Positions 7,901 to 19,479 are shown, counted from the first letter of the stretch. The stretch: 64,000 nucleotides of DNA from Australimonas brisbanensis (GCA_038147155.1 JAYQTA010000009.1:1-64000); one strand, 5' to 3'. Translations and numbers: made by a program. Notes: a model not told the origin generated them from the letters alone.

Positions 7901-9111
7901 GCACCACCAACGCCCCCCTGCCGGACGCGCACGGGCGCTTCGGGGCCTACGGCGGCCAGTACGTGCCGGAGACGCTGATGGCAGCGCTGGCGGAGCTGGA
8001 GGCCGCCTACCGGGCCGCGCGCTCCGACCCCGCCTTCGAGGCCGAGCTGGCGGGGCTGCTGCGCACCTACGTGGGGCGGCCCACCCCGCTCTACCACGCG
8101 AAGCGGCTCACCGCCGAGGCGGGTGGGGCGCAGATCTACCTCAAGCGTGAGGACCTGGCCCACACCGGGGCGCACAAGATCAACAACGCGCTGGGCCAGG
8201 CGCTGCTGGCGGTGCGCATGGGCAAGAAGCGCATCGTGGCCGAGACGGGCGCGGGCCAGCACGGGGTGGCGACGGCGACGGTGTGCGCCATGCTGGGGCT
8301 GGACTGTGTGGTGTACATGGGCACCGAGGACATGCGCCGCCAGGAGCCCAACGTGTTCCGCATGCGCATGCTGGGGGCCGAGGTGCGGGGGGTGACGGCG
8401 GGCACGCGCACGCTCAAGGAGGCCGTCTCCGAGACGATCCGTGACTGGGTGACCAACGTGGCCGACACCCACTACATCATCGGTTCGGTGGTGGGCCCGC
8501 ACCCCTACCCCATGATGGTGCGCGACCTACAGACGGTGCTGGGAAGCGAGGCGCGCGCGCAGATGCTGGAAACCACCGGCGCGCTGCCTGACGTGGCCGT
8601 CGCCTGCGTGGGCGGCGGCTCCAACTCCATGGGCCTCTTCCACCCGTTCATCGCCGATGCGGGGGTGCGCCTGGTGGGCGTGGAGGCGGGCGGGGAGGGC
8701 GTGTCCACGGGCCACCATGCGGCCAGCATCGTGGGCGGGCGCCCCGGCGTGCTCCACGGCGCCATGAGCTACATCCTGCAGGACGCCGACGGGCAGATCA
8801 TCGAGACCCATTCCATCTCCGCTGGGCTCGACTACCCCGGCGTGGGGCCCGAGCACGCGTGGCTGCGGGATGCGGGGCGGGCGGAGTACGTGAGCATCAC
8901 CGATGTCGAAGCCGTGGAGGCCTTCAAGCTCACCTGCCGGTTGGAGGGCATCATCCCCGCTCTGGAGAGCTCCCACGCCATCGCCTACACCGTGCGCACC
9001 CTGGCACCCACGCTGCGGGCCGACCAGTCCGTGCTGGTGTGCCTGTCGGGGCGGGGCGACAAGGACATGGGCACAATCATGGCGGGGGACGGCGGCCAGG
9101 GCGCCGTGTAG
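7897..9111 (+). CDS. trpB: Tryptophan synthase beta chain
   Basis: 404 aa from ATG 7897, which overlaps the trpF stop; an upstream in-frame start at 7753 lies inside trpF and was not used. The PLP lysine is in HTGAHKINNALGQ (near residue 93), the phosphate-binding loop is GGGSNSMG and the end has LSGRGDKDMG. This is the standard TrpB1 class that normally pairs with TrpA, yet no trpA follows; the nuo promoter comes next. Confidence 0.97.
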   Translation: MSTTNAPLPDAHGRFGAYGGQYVPETLMAALAELEAAYRAARSDPAFEAELAGLLRTYVGRPTPLYHAKRLTAEAGGAQIYLKREDLAHTGAHKINNALGQALLAVRMGKKRIVAETGAGQHGVATATVCAMLGLDCVVYMGTEDMRRQEPNVFRMRMLGAEVRGVTAGTRTLKEAVSETIRDWVTNVADTHYIIGSVVGPHPYPMMVRDLQTVLGSEARAQMLETTGALPDVAVACVGGGSNSMGLFHPFIADAGVRLVGVEAGGEGVSTGHHAASIVGGRPGVLHGAMSYILQDADGQIIETHSISAGLDYPGVGPEHAWLRDAGRAEYVSITDVEAVEAFKLTCRLEGIIPALESSHAIAYTVRTLAPTLRADQSVLVCLSGRGDKDMGTIMAGDGGQGAV

Positions 9112-9127
9112 CCGCTCCCGGAGCGCG

Positions 9128-9156
9128 TTGACACGGCCACGGCTCGCGTAGAGGAT
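9128..9156 (+). promoter_or_regulatory. Promoter of the nuo operon
   Basis: Perfect TTGACA (9128-9133), 17 bp, then GAGGAT (9151-9156), 26 bases before the nuoA ATG. The -10 is a weak match. Confidence 0.5.
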
Positions 9157-9182
9157 AGTCCGAGCAGCCGACGGGAGTGCGC

Positions 9183-9548
9183 ATGGACGGGTATACCGTA
9201 AACTGGACGGCGGTGGCGCTGGCTGCCATCGTCGGCACCGTGGCCATGGGCCTCATGCTCGTCGCCTCCTGGCTGCTCTCCCCTCGCCGCCCCTCCGTGG
9301 AGAAGGGCATCCCCTACGAGTCCGGCATCCTCCCCTCCCACCTGGGATGGACGCAGCTGCACGTGCGCTACTACGTGTTCGCGCTGCTCTTCCTGGTGTT
9401 CGACGTGGAGGTGGTGTTCCTGTTCCCGTGGGCGGTGGTGTTCCTCCAGGCCGCGGACTACGTCTTCTACGCCATGGTGCTGTTCATCGCGATCCTGCTG
9501 TTCGCGGTGGCCTACGCCTGGCGCAAGGGGGCTCTCCAATGGCGCTAG
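9183..9548 (+). CDS. nuoA: NADH-quinone oxidoreductase subunit A
   Basis: 121 aa, three membrane spans. ATG 9183 is preferred over GTG 9177 because GGGAG lies at a normal spacing. The loop with YESGI and LHVRYYVFALLFLVFDVEVVFLFPW is characteristic and helps form the quinone-module interface. First gene of an eleven-gene complex I operon; nuoB overlaps its stop. Confidence 0.95.
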   Translation: MDGYTVNWTAVALAAIVGTVAMGLMLVASWLLSPRRPSVEKGIPYESGILPSHLGWTQLHVRYYVFALLFLVFDVEVVFLFPWAVVFLQAADYVFYAMVLFIAILLFAVAYAWRKGALQWR

Positions 9549-10150
9549 ACCCCCATCAGCAGGCCCCGTCCGGCGCCGTGCCCATGACCTGGCACCGGGA
9601 GAAGGGCGGACGCTTCTTCGACTCCCCGGAGAACGGTGGTGTCTCCACGGGGGTGGGCAACCACCCCGCCCCCGCGCGAGTGCGCTCCGTGGTGCCCGGC
9701 GTGGTGCTGACCACCCTGGACGAGCTCTCTGCGCGCGCGCGCTCCAACTCCCTCTTCACCCTCACCTTCGGGCTGGCGTGCTGCGCCATCGAGATGATCT
9801 CCACGCACAATGCCCACCACGACTTCGACCGCTTCGGCGTGGTGACGTGGCCCTCGCCGCGCCACGCCGACGTGATGATCGTGGCCGGCACCGTTGTGAA
9901 GAAGATGGCCGAGCCCATCAAGCTGCTGTATGAGCAGATGCCCGACCCCAAGTGGGTCATCGCCATGGGCACCTGCGCCACCTCCGGCGGGCCCTACTAC
10001 CGCTCCTACTCGGTGGTGATGGGCGTGGACCAGCTGATCCCCGTGGACATCTACATCCCCGGCTGTCCGCCGCGCCCCGAGGCGCTGATGGACGGCATCC
10101 TCAAGCTCCAGGAGAAGATCAAGCGCGACGCGCGGGAGAAGCAGGGCTGA
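9539..10150 (+). CDS. nuoB: NADH-quinone oxidoreductase subunit B
   Basis: 203 aa from ATG 9539, overlapping nuoA by ten bases. It carries the N2 cluster ligands: the tandem cysteines in GLACCAIEM, GTCATSGG and PGCPPRPE. It sits in the peripheral arm next to the quinone site with NuoD. Confidence 0.96.
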   Translation: MALDPHQQAPSGAVPMTWHREKGGRFFDSPENGGVSTGVGNHPAPARVRSVVPGVVLTTLDELSARARSNSLFTLTFGLACCAIEMISTHNAHHDFDRFGVVTWPSPRHADVMIVAGTVVKKMAEPIKLLYEQMPDPKWVIAMGTCATSGGPYYRSYSVVMGVDQLIPVDIYIPGCPPRPEALMDGILKLQEKIKRDAREKQG

Positions 10151-10704
10151 TGAGTGAGCAGGAACCGCAGGCGAGCGCCGAGCAGGCGCCCGCGGAGCGC
10201 CCCGCCCGCCACGGCCCGCCCGTGGCCGACGCCCCGCAGGTGCTGGACGCGCGCGGGCAGGCCTCGGCCAAGCTGCTGGCCCAGGCGGCAGGCACCAACG
10301 CCATCGACTCCGGTGGCGGGCACGATGTGCCGTGGGTGCGTGTTGCGCCCGAGCACCTGCTCGCCGTGGCCGGGCGCCTGCGCGAGGGGGCGTTCGGGGC
10401 CGAGATGCTCCACCTGATCGCCGCGGTGGACTACACCGAGCGCATCGAGGTGAACTACTTCTTCCTCTCCGCCACCAAGGGTCACAAGGGCCAGGTGAAG
10501 GTGGACGTGCCTCCCGAGGCCCCCACGCTGCCCTCCCTCACGGGACTGTGGACGGCGGCCGGGTGGTTCGAGCGCGAGACGCACGACCTGTTCGGCGTGG
10601 TGTTCGAGGGCAACCCGGACCTGAGTCCCCTGCTGCTGTACGAGGGGTTCGAGGGCCACCCGGGCCTGCGCTCCTATCCCTTCAACGACTACCAGGAGTG
10701 GTAG
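10150..10704 (+). CDS. nuoC: NADH-quinone oxidoreductase subunit C
   Basis: 184 aa, starting in the nuoB stop (TGATG). A variable N-terminal extension of about 50 residues is followed by the conserved 30-kDa domain, ending in GWFERETHDLFGVVFEGNPDLSPLLL. Separate from nuoD, unlike the fused form of enterobacteria. Confidence 0.94.
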   Translation: MSEQEPQASAEQAPAERPARHGPPVADAPQVLDARGQASAKLLAQAAGTNAIDSGGGHDVPWVRVAPEHLLAVAGRLREGAFGAEMLHLIAAVDYTERIEVNYFFLSATKGHKGQVKVDVPPEAPTLPSLTGLWTAAGWFERETHDLFGVVFEGNPDLSPLLLYEGFEGHPGLRSYPFNDYQEW

Positions 10705-10706
10705 GG

Positions 10707-11819
10707 ATGACCACCCCGCAACACACCGACACCCTGGACATGATGCTGAACATGGGGCCGCAGCACCCGGCCACCCACGGCGTCTTCCGCATGGTTCTCG
10801 CCCTCGACGGCGAGGAGGTGATGGACGTCATCCCGCACATCGGCTACCTGCATCGCGGCAGCGAGAAGCTGTGCGAGGGCGAGTCCTACGGGCAGGTCAT
10901 CACCCTGTTCGACCGGATGGACTACGTCTCCAACATCAACAACGAGCTGGCCTTCGTGCGCGCCGCCGAGCGGCTCATGGACATCGAGGTGCCGGAGCGC
11001 GCCTCCTACATCCGTGTGATCCTGGCGGAGCTGAACCGCATCGCCTCCCACCTGCTGTTCCTGGGCACCTACGCCATCGACCTGGGCGCCATCACGCCCA
11101 TCATGTACGCCTTCCGCGAGCGCGAGCGCATCCAGGCGCTCTTCGAGGCGACCACCGGCGCGCGCATGATGCACAACTACCTGCGCATCGGCGGGCTGAA
11201 GGAGGACGCCCCGGCGGACTTCGAGCCCCGTGTGCGCGAGTTACTGGACCAATTGCGCGCCGGGGTGGAGGAGATCGACCGGCTCCTCTCGCTCAACGAG
11301 GTGTTCCTCGCCCGCACCAAGGGCGTGGGCATCATCGACGGGCCCACGGCACTGGCCTGCGGGCTCTCGGGCCCCTCGCTGCGCGGGTCGGGCGTCGCCT
11401 ACGACGTGCGCAAGGACCACCCCTACGAGGTCTACCCGTACCTAGCGTTCAAGGTGCCCGTGGGGCAGGCGGGGGACTGCTGGGACCGCTACTACTGCCG
11501 TCTACTGGAGTGCCACGAGTCCATCTCCATGGTGGCCCAGTGCCTGGAGCAGATGGAGGCCGGGCCCATCCGGGCCGCTGGCCGGCGCATCGCCCGTCCG
11601 CCGCGGGGCGAGGTGTACGTCCACTCCGAGAACCCACGCGGTGACATCGGCGTGCTGCTGGTGAGCGACGGCACCGACAAGCCCTACCGGGTGAAGGTGC
11701 GCCCGCCGTCCTTCTGCAACCTGGTGGGCCTCAAGCCCATGATGGAGGGCGCGTACGTCGCCGACGCCGTCTCCATCCTGGGCTCCCTGGACATCGTGCT
11801 GGGGGAGGTGGACCGCTGA
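10707..11819 (+). CDS. nuoD: NADH-quinone oxidoreductase subunit D
   Basis: 370 aa from ATG 10707. NMGPQHPATHGVFR (quinone-site His), HIGYLHRGSEK and the C-terminal DIVLGEVDR are typical of the 49-kDa subunit. The nuoH ATG overlaps the stop. Confidence 0.97.
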   Translation: MTTPQHTDTLDMMLNMGPQHPATHGVFRMVLALDGEEVMDVIPHIGYLHRGSEKLCEGESYGQVITLFDRMDYVSNINNELAFVRAAERLMDIEVPERASYIRVILAELNRIASHLLFLGTYAIDLGAITPIMYAFRERERIQALFEATTGARMMHNYLRIGGLKEDAPADFEPRVRELLDQLRAGVEEIDRLLSLNEVFLARTKGVGIIDGPTALACGLSGPSLRGSGVAYDVRKDHPYEVYPYLAFKVPVGQAGDCWDRYYCRLLECHESISMVAQCLEQMEAGPIRAAGRRIARPPRGEVYVHSENPRGDIGVLLVSDGTDKPYRVKVRPPSFCNLVGLKPMMEGAYVADAVSILGSLDIVLGEVDR

Positions 11820-13096
11820 TGGCCTCCCGACCCGCGCAGCTGGTGCTGTTGGCCGTCATCGCCGTGGGCGTCGCCGCAGTGTTCGGCGGCTTCGTCTTCG
11901 TCACCCGCTGGCTGGGTGCGCCCCAGGAACTGACGGCCCTCACGCTGGTGCAGTTCGCCGTTGCCCTGCTGGCGCTGGTGACGCTGCTGGCGGTGGCGGG
12001 CATGTCGCTGGTGTGGCTGGAGCGCAAGGAGCTGGGCCGCATGCAGGGGCGCCCCGGCCCCACGCGCGTCGGCCCCTTCGGGCTGCTCCAGCCCGTGGCG
12101 GACGCTGGAAAGCTGCTCTTCAAGGAGGACGTCGCTCCGGGCGAGGCCTCCAAGCTCATCTTCTTCGCCTCGCCGCTGCTCATCATGGTGCCGGGGCTGA
12201 TGGTCTGGCTCACGGTGCCCCTGGGCCCCACGCTGGTGGTGCGTTCGCTGGACCTGGGCATCTTCTTCTTCGTGTCCATCTCGGTGCTGTCCATCGTGGG
12301 GCTGGTGCTGGCGGGGTGGTCGTCCCACTCCAAGTACGCGGTGCTGGGCGGCATCCGCTCCGCCGCGCAGATGGTCTCCTACGAGATACCGCTCATCATG
12401 GCCATCCTGGGCGTGGTGGTGCTGGCGGGGAGCATGCGCTTCGAGGACGTGGTGGCCCTGCAGGACGGCGTGCCCTACATCGCGCTGCTGCCCGCAGCCT
12501 TCGCCGTCTTCCTGGTGGCGGGCCTCGCCGAGGTCGGCCGCACCCCCTTCGACATCTACTTCGCCGAGTCGGAGCTGGTGGGTGGGCCCTTCGTCGAGTA
12601 CTCCGGCGCCCACTGGGCGGTGATGCTGCTGGCCGAGTACCTGAACACCTTCCTGGTCGGCGCGCTGGCGGCGCTGCTGTTCCTGGGCGGCTGGCGCTGG
12701 CCCTTCGGCGACCTGCCCTTCGGGGCCGCCGTCGCGGTGATGCTCGCCAAGACCTACCTTGTGGTGGCGGTGATCTTCTGGGGCCGGGCCACCTACCCGC
12801 GCCTGCGCTTGGACCAGCTGATGGGGCTGGGCTGGAAGGTGCTGCTACCTCTCTCCTTCGCGTCCATCCTGGCGACGGCGGTGCAGCAGTTCTACGGCTG
12901 GCCCGCCTGGACGCTCACGCTCCTGTCGGTGGGGCTGCTGGCGGTACCCATCGCGCTCCAGATGCGCGGTCAGGGTCGCCCGGCCAGCGCGTACGCGGCG
13001 CGATTGCGCGCGGGCGCCGTCGCCGTCGCTGCGCAGCCCCGGCCTGCACGGGCTGCGGCGGGTGCTGACGGTGCGAGCGCGGAGGAGGAGGCATGA
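11819..13096 (+). CDS. nuoH: NADH-quinone oxidoreductase subunit H
   Basis: 425 aa, multiple membrane spans. ERKELGRMQGRPGPTRVGPFGLLQPVADAGKL and AEVGRTPFDIYFAESELVGG mark the subunit joining membrane and peripheral arms at the quinone chamber. It has an alanine-rich tail of some 40 residues beyond the usual end. Confidence 0.96.
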   Translation: MASRPAQLVLLAVIAVGVAAVFGGFVFVTRWLGAPQELTALTLVQFAVALLALVTLLAVAGMSLVWLERKELGRMQGRPGPTRVGPFGLLQPVADAGKLLFKEDVAPGEASKLIFFASPLLIMVPGLMVWLTVPLGPTLVVRSLDLGIFFFVSISVLSIVGLVLAGWSSHSKYAVLGGIRSAAQMVSYEIPLIMAILGVVVLAGSMRFEDVVALQDGVPYIALLPAAFAVFLVAGLAEVGRTPFDIYFAESELVGGPFVEYSGAHWAVMLLAEYLNTFLVGALAALLFLGGWRWPFGDLPFGAAVAVMLAKTYLVVAVIFWGRATYPRLRLDQLMGLGWKVLLPLSFASILATAVQQFYGWPAWTLTLLSVGLLAVPIALQMRGQGRPASAYAARLRAGAVAVAAQPRPARAAAGADGASAEEEA

Positions 13097-13674
13097 GGGC
13101 ATCGCTGCGTGGCCTGGCCACCTCCTTCCGCTGGCTCTTCCGGCGCACGGTGACGGCCCAGTACCCGGACAGGCACCTGGCGGTGCAGGAGCGGTACATG
13201 GGCTTCCCCGCCCTGCTGTGGGACGAGACCGCCGACGAGCCCTTCTGCACGGGCTGCATGGTGTGCGTGCGCGAGTGCCCCACCCAGTGCATGTCCGCCC
13301 AGATGCACGACAACCCCCACTTCGCCGAGGGCTCCAGCCACCGGCGCAAGATCATCGAGAACTTCTCCATCAACCTGAACCGCTGCATCCTGTGCGGGGT
13401 GTGTGCCGAGGTGTGCGCGCTGGACGCCATCGAGATGTCCCACGAGCACGAGCTGGCCTCCTATGCCCGCGCCGGTGCGCGCGCGGACCTGACGATCCTG
13501 CTCTCCCAGGGCCGCCGGTACATGGCCGAGACGGGTTGGAGCGCCAAGAACCCGGAGAAGAACGTGGCGGGCGTGGCGCTGGAGAAGGCCAAGCAGGCCG
13601 CCGCCGCCAAGGCTGCTGCCGCTGCGGCCAAGCCTGCGGGCGACGCCCAGCCCACGCCGGAAGGGGAGGAGTAG
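13093..13674 (+). CDS. nuoI: NADH-quinone oxidoreductase subunit I (two 4Fe-4S clusters)
   Basis: 193 aa. Two ferredoxin motifs, CTGCMVCVRECP (near residues 52-63) and CILCGVCAEVCA (near 98-109), hold clusters N6a and N6b. The C-terminal 35 residues are Ala/Lys-rich low complexity. Because NuoEFG are absent, this subunit is the likely entry point for electrons from an unknown donor. Confidence 0.96.
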   Translation: MRASLRGLATSFRWLFRRTVTAQYPDRHLAVQERYMGFPALLWDETADEPFCTGCMVCVRECPTQCMSAQMHDNPHFAEGSSHRRKIIENFSINLNRCILCGVCAEVCALDAIEMSHEHELASYARAGARADLTILLSQGRRYMAETGWSAKNPEKNVAGVALEKAKQAAAAKAAAAAAKPAGDAQPTPEGEE

Positions 13675-13676
13675 CC

Positions 13677-14237
13677 ATGGAGCTGGTGCTCTTCACCATC
13701 GCAGCCGTCCTCTCGGTGGGCGGCGCCGTGGGCGTGGTGACGGTGAACAACGTGGTGCACGCCGCCGTCTACCTGCTGGTGGCCATGCTGGGCGTGGCGG
13801 CGGTGTTCGTGCTGCTCTACGCCGAGTTCCTGGCCCTGGTGCAGTTGCTGATCTACGGTGGCGCCGTGACCATGGTGATCCTCTTCGCTCTGATGCTCAC
13901 GCGCCGCTCCGCCCACGAGGAGCAGGCCGAGCACGTGCGCTGGCCCATCGCAGCGGGCGTCTCGGGTGGGGTGTTCGCCCTGCTGGCGACGGTCTCGTTG
14001 CTGGACGTGGAGCGGCTGAACAGCGCCGAGCGCACCGGCATAAGCTTGGAGACGCTGGGCCGCACCCTCTTCGAGGAGTGGGCCATCCCCTTCGAGGTGG
14101 CCTCCCTGGTGCTGCTGATCGCCGTGGTGGGCGCCATCGTCATCGGTCGGGCGGGCCGCATCGAGGACATGGCCAGCCCCGAGGGCGCTCCGCCGCGTCA
14201 CGTGCGCCCCGGGACGGGCAGGGGAGGGAGCCGATGA
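13677..14237 (+). CDS. nuoJ: NADH-quinone oxidoreductase subunit J
   Basis: 186 aa from ATG 13677, two bases after the nuoI stop. Five hydrophobic spans; the conserved LLIYGGAVTMVILFALML segment lies near residues 56-75. Overlaps nuoK by four bases. Confidence 0.94.
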   Translation: MELVLFTIAAVLSVGGAVGVVTVNNVVHAAVYLLVAMLGVAAVFVLLYAEFLALVQLLIYGGAVTMVILFALMLTRRSAHEEQAEHVRWPIAAGVSGGVFALLATVSLLDVERLNSAERTGISLETLGRTLFEEWAIPFEVASLVLLIAVVGAIVIGRAGRIEDMASPEGAPPRHVRPGTGRGGSR

Positions 14238-14539
14238 CGCTGCTGCACTTCCAGTTGCTGGCGGCCGCCCTCTTCAGCCTGGGCCTGTACGGGGTGTTGG
14301 CGCGGCGCAACGCCGTGCTGGTGCTCATGGGCGTGGAGTTGATGCTCAACGCGGTGAACGTGAACCTGGTGGCCTTCGCGGCCTACCGGGACATCCCCAT
14401 CGCCACGGGGCAGGTCATCGCCATCTTCATCATCACCCTGGCCGCCGCCGAGGTGGGCCTGGCGCTGGCGGTGGTGCTGCGCCTGTTCCGCTCGCGCGGG
14501 ACGGCAGACGTTGACGCCATCCGAGGGATGCGGGGTTAG
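14234..14539 (+). CDS. nuoK: NADH-quinone oxidoreductase subunit K
   Basis: 101 aa, three spans, with the conserved GVELMLNAVNVNLVAF and TLAAAEVGLALAVVL stretches that include the two buried glutamates used in proton transfer. Starts by ATGA overlap with nuoJ. Confidence 0.95.
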   Translation: MTLLHFQLLAAALFSLGLYGVLARRNAVLVLMGVELMLNAVNVNLVAFAAYRDIPIATGQVIAIFIITLAAAEVGLALAVVLRLFRSRGTADVDAIRGMRG

Positions 14540-14540
14540 C

Positions 14541-16436
<1,896 letters not shown>

Positions 16437-16439
16437 CGC

Positions 16440-17948
16440 ATGAGCTACTTCGAGCGCCACGTCCTCGAATCGCTGATCTACCTGCCGATGCTCACCGCGC
16501 TGGTGCTGGTGTTCCTGCCCGCGAAGGGGCGTGCGCTGATCCGCACCGTGGGCATCGCCTCCGGCGCGCTGGCGCTGGTGGGCTCGCTCTATGCGTTCCT
16601 CGCCTACGACGAGGCGGTGGGCGGCTTCCAGCTGGTGCGGGTGTACCCGTGGTTCGCGGGCCTGGGCATCGACTTCCGGCTGGGGGTGGATGGCATCGCG
16701 GCGCTGATGGTGCTGCTCACCGGCATCGTCACCTTCGCGGGTGCCGTCGTCGCGGCCAACCGCGACGAGGACCCCAAGGCCTATTACGTCTTGCTGAACC
16801 TGCTGGTGGCGGGGGTGTACGGCACCTTCGTCTCCACGGATCTGTTCTTCTTCTTCTTCTTCTACGAACTCGCCATCGTCCCCATGTACCTGCTCATCGC
16901 CATCTGGGGCTCGAGCTCGGTCTTCCCCACCTTCTCTCGCACCAAGGAGTACGCCGCGCTCAAGTTGGTGCTGATGATCGTCGCCGCCAGCGTGCTGGTA
17001 TGGATCGGCATCATCGCCATCTACGTCCAAGCGGACGCGGGCACCTTCGACATCGCCGTGCTCGCCCAGGCGGCGGCGGATGGGCGATTGGACGCCGGCT
17101 TCCAGCGGTGGGTCTTCCCGCTGGTGATGGTCGGCTTCGGCCTGCTGGCCGGCATGTGGCCCTTCCACACCTGGTCGCCTGACGGCCACGTCAGTGCACC
17201 CACCTCGGTGAGCATGCTCCACGCGGGCGTCCTGATGAAGCTGGGTGCCTTCGGCATCATCCGGGTGGGGATGCAGCTGCTGCCCCAGGGCATGGACGAC
17301 TGGTCGCTGGTGCTGTTCATCATCGGCACCATCAATGTGGTGTACGGAGCGGTCTCGGCCTTGGCACAGACGGACCTCAAGTACGTCATCGGCTACTCCA
17401 GCGTGAGCCACATGGGCTACGTGCTCATGGGCCTGGGCACCCTGGACAGCGTGGGGTTCACCGGGGCATCGCTCCAGATGTTCTCCCACGGGGTGATGAC
17501 GGCTCTCTTCTTCACCCTGGTGGGGGCGATCTACGAGCGCTCGCACACCCGTGACTCGCTGGTGCTCAACGGCCTCGCCTCCCGCATGGGCTGGGCGTCG
17601 GGTCTGTTCATCCTGGCGGGCCTCGCCTCGCTGGGGTTGCCGGGCCTGTCCGGGTTCGTGGCCGAGGTGCTGGTGTTCATCGGCGCCTTCCGCACCGAAC
17701 CGGTGCTGGGGGCCATCGGCATCGCGGGAGCCGCCATCACCGCCGTGTACATCCTGCGGCTGGTGGGCCGGGTGTTCTTCGGCACGCCGGACAAGCAGTG
17801 GGACAACCTGCGGGATCTGAACCTGCGCGAGGGAATAGCCGCCGCAACGCTGGTGGTGCCGGTGGTGGCGGTGGGCATCTTCCCCGCCCCCTTCCTGGAC
17901 GTGCTGCGTCCGGGCGTGGCGGCGGTGCTCGCGGGGATCGGGGGCTAG
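16440..17948 (+). CDS. nuoM: NADH-quinone oxidoreductase subunit M
   Basis: 502 aa antiporter-like subunit. FYELAIVPMYLLI, PDGHVSAPTSVSMLHAGVLMKLG and VIGYSSVSHMGYV are typical. A run of phenylalanine codons (LFFFFFFYELA, near residue 140) is natural for this span. The stop TAG is followed by GCG and the nuoN ATG in frame. Confidence 0.96.
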   Translation: MSYFERHVLESLIYLPMLTALVLVFLPAKGRALIRTVGIASGALALVGSLYAFLAYDEAVGGFQLVRVYPWFAGLGIDFRLGVDGIAALMVLLTGIVTFAGAVVAANRDEDPKAYYVLLNLLVAGVYGTFVSTDLFFFFFFYELAIVPMYLLIAIWGSSSVFPTFSRTKEYAALKLVLMIVAASVLVWIGIIAIYVQADAGTFDIAVLAQAAADGRLDAGFQRWVFPLVMVGFGLLAGMWPFHTWSPDGHVSAPTSVSMLHAGVLMKLGAFGIIRVGMQLLPQGMDDWSLVLFIIGTINVVYGAVSALAQTDLKYVIGYSSVSHMGYVLMGLGTLDSVGFTGASLQMFSHGVMTALFFTLVGAIYERSHTRDSLVLNGLASRMGWASGLFILAGLASLGLPGLSGFVAEVLVFIGAFRTEPVLGAIGIAGAAITAVYILRLVGRVFFGTPDKQWDNLRDLNLREGIAAATLVVPVVAVGIFPAPFLDVLRPGVAAVLAGIGG

Positions 17949-17951
17949 GCG

Positions 17952-19418
17952 ATGCACACCGACTTCTCCATCCTTCTCCCCGAATTCCTGCTGGCGGGTC
18001 TCGCCCTGGCGGTGCTGGTGGTGGACATGGTGCTGCCCCAGGCATTGCTGCGTCGGCGCTCCGATGTGGCGGCGATCATCGCCACCGTGGGCATGGCGCT
18101 GGTGCTGGCGGTGACGTTGCTCACCGCGCGCGAGAACACCGGGTTCCTGTACGAGCAGCTCCTCTTCACCGACCGGTTCGCCCTGCTGTTCAAGGTGCTG
18201 TTCCTGGGCACGGGTATCGCGGTGAGCTGGATGTCGCAGGAGTACGTGGGCGCCAAGATGCGCCACCCTGGCGAGTTCCACGCGCTGGTGGTGCTCGCGG
18301 TGCTGGGCGCGGGCCTCATGGCCTCGGCGGGGGAACTGCTCACCGCCTACATCTCCATCGAACTGCTCTCCTTCGCCCTCTACGTGCTGGTGGGGCTGGG
18401 CCGGGGCGATAGGCGCTCGGCGGAGGCCGTGACCAAGTACGTACTGCTGGGTGCCGTCTCCTCAGCGGTGATGCTCTTTGGCATCTCCCTGCTGTACGGG
18501 GCGACGGGCCAGACGGCGTTCCGTTACCTGGAGGGGCTGCTGGACCAGGTGTGGGCTCCTGTGCCCATCGTGGGCTTCGCCTTGCTGGTGGCGGGCCTGG
18601 GCTTCAAGCTCTCCGCCGTGCCCTTCCACCTGTGGACCCCCGACGTGTACGAAGGCGCTCCCACGCCCGTGACGGCGCTGATCAGCGTGCTCTCCAAGTC
18701 CGCCACCGTGGCCCTGGTGATCCGGTTCCTGGCCGAGGGGGCCATGGGCTACCAGGAGCATTGGCAGGTGGCGCTGGTGGTGCTGGCGGTACTCACCATG
18801 ACGGTGGGGACGCTCACGGCCATGGCGCAGACCAACGTGAAGCGGCTGCTGGCCTACTCATCCATCACCCAGGTGGGCTTCGTTCTGGTGGGCCTGGCGG
18901 CGCTGTCCGAGGGCTCGGCGAATGCCATCGCCCTGCACCTGGCAGGGTATGCCTTCACCAACCTGGCGGCCTTCACCGTGGTCTCCATGGTGGAGGTGCG
19001 CGCGGGGCGCGAGTCCATCGCCGGCTACGCGGGGCTGGCCTCGGCCTCCCCCTTCTCGGCCATGGTGCTCACCGCCGCGCTCTTCTCGCTGGCGGGGCTG
19101 CCCATCTTCGCGGGGTTCATCACCAAGTTCGCCCTGTTCACGGCGGCTGCCCAGGAGGGCCTGCTGTGGCTGGTGGCTGTGGCGGTGCTTGCCTCACTCG
19201 TCTCGCTCTACTACTACCTGCGCATCGTGCGCGCCATGTACGTGGATAAGGCCGAGGCAGGCAGCCCGCTGGCCGGGCGATTGGCCCTGAGCCCCGTGAG
19301 CGCAGCCCTGGCCTGGGCGCTGCTGGCGGGCACCATCGCGGTGGGCGTCTACCCCGGCCCGCTGGCGGGCTGGATAGATGCCGCCACCAATGCCCTGGGC
19401 CCGTTCCTGGGCACCTAG
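17952..19418 (+). CDS. nuoN: NADH-quinone oxidoreductase subunit N
   Basis: 488 aa antiporter-like subunit and last gene of the operon. ELLSFALYVLVGL, HLWTPDVYEGAPTPVTA and LLAYSSITQVGFVLVGL identify it. No nuoE, nuoF or nuoG follows. Confidence 0.96.
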   Translation: MHTDFSILLPEFLLAGLALAVLVVDMVLPQALLRRRSDVAAIIATVGMALVLAVTLLTARENTGFLYEQLLFTDRFALLFKVLFLGTGIAVSWMSQEYVGAKMRHPGEFHALVVLAVLGAGLMASAGELLTAYISIELLSFALYVLVGLGRGDRRSAEAVTKYVLLGAVSSAVMLFGISLLYGATGQTAFRYLEGLLDQVWAPVPIVGFALLVAGLGFKLSAVPFHLWTPDVYEGAPTPVTALISVLSKSATVALVIRFLAEGAMGYQEHWQVALVVLAVLTMTVGTLTAMAQTNVKRLLAYSSITQVGFVLVGLAALSEGSANAIALHLAGYAFTNLAAFTVVSMVEVRAGRESIAGYAGLASASPFSAMVLTAALFSLAGLPIFAGFITKFALFTAAAQEGLLWLVAVAVLASLVSLYYYLRIVRAMYVDKAEAGSPLAGRLALSPVSAALAWALLAGTIAVGVYPGPLAGWIDAATNALGPFLGT

Positions 19419-19449
19419 CATCACCCGTGGCAGGGCGAGCGGGCTCTGC

Positions 19450-19455
19450 TAGAAT
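19450..19455 (+). promoter_or_regulatory. -10 box TAGAAT upstream of the LOG-like gene
   Basis: TAGAAT 25 bases before ATG 19480 in a 61-base gap after nuoN. No good -35 is visible. It belongs to the recurring TAGAAT set. Confidence 0.4.
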
Positions 19456-19479
19456 GCCGGTGCCCTGCGCGGGCGTGCC

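Noticed and set aside
7897..9111. A hidden trpA after trpB
   Set aside because: The 71 bases to nuoA hold only a promoter; no TrpA-like sequence was seen in any frame there.
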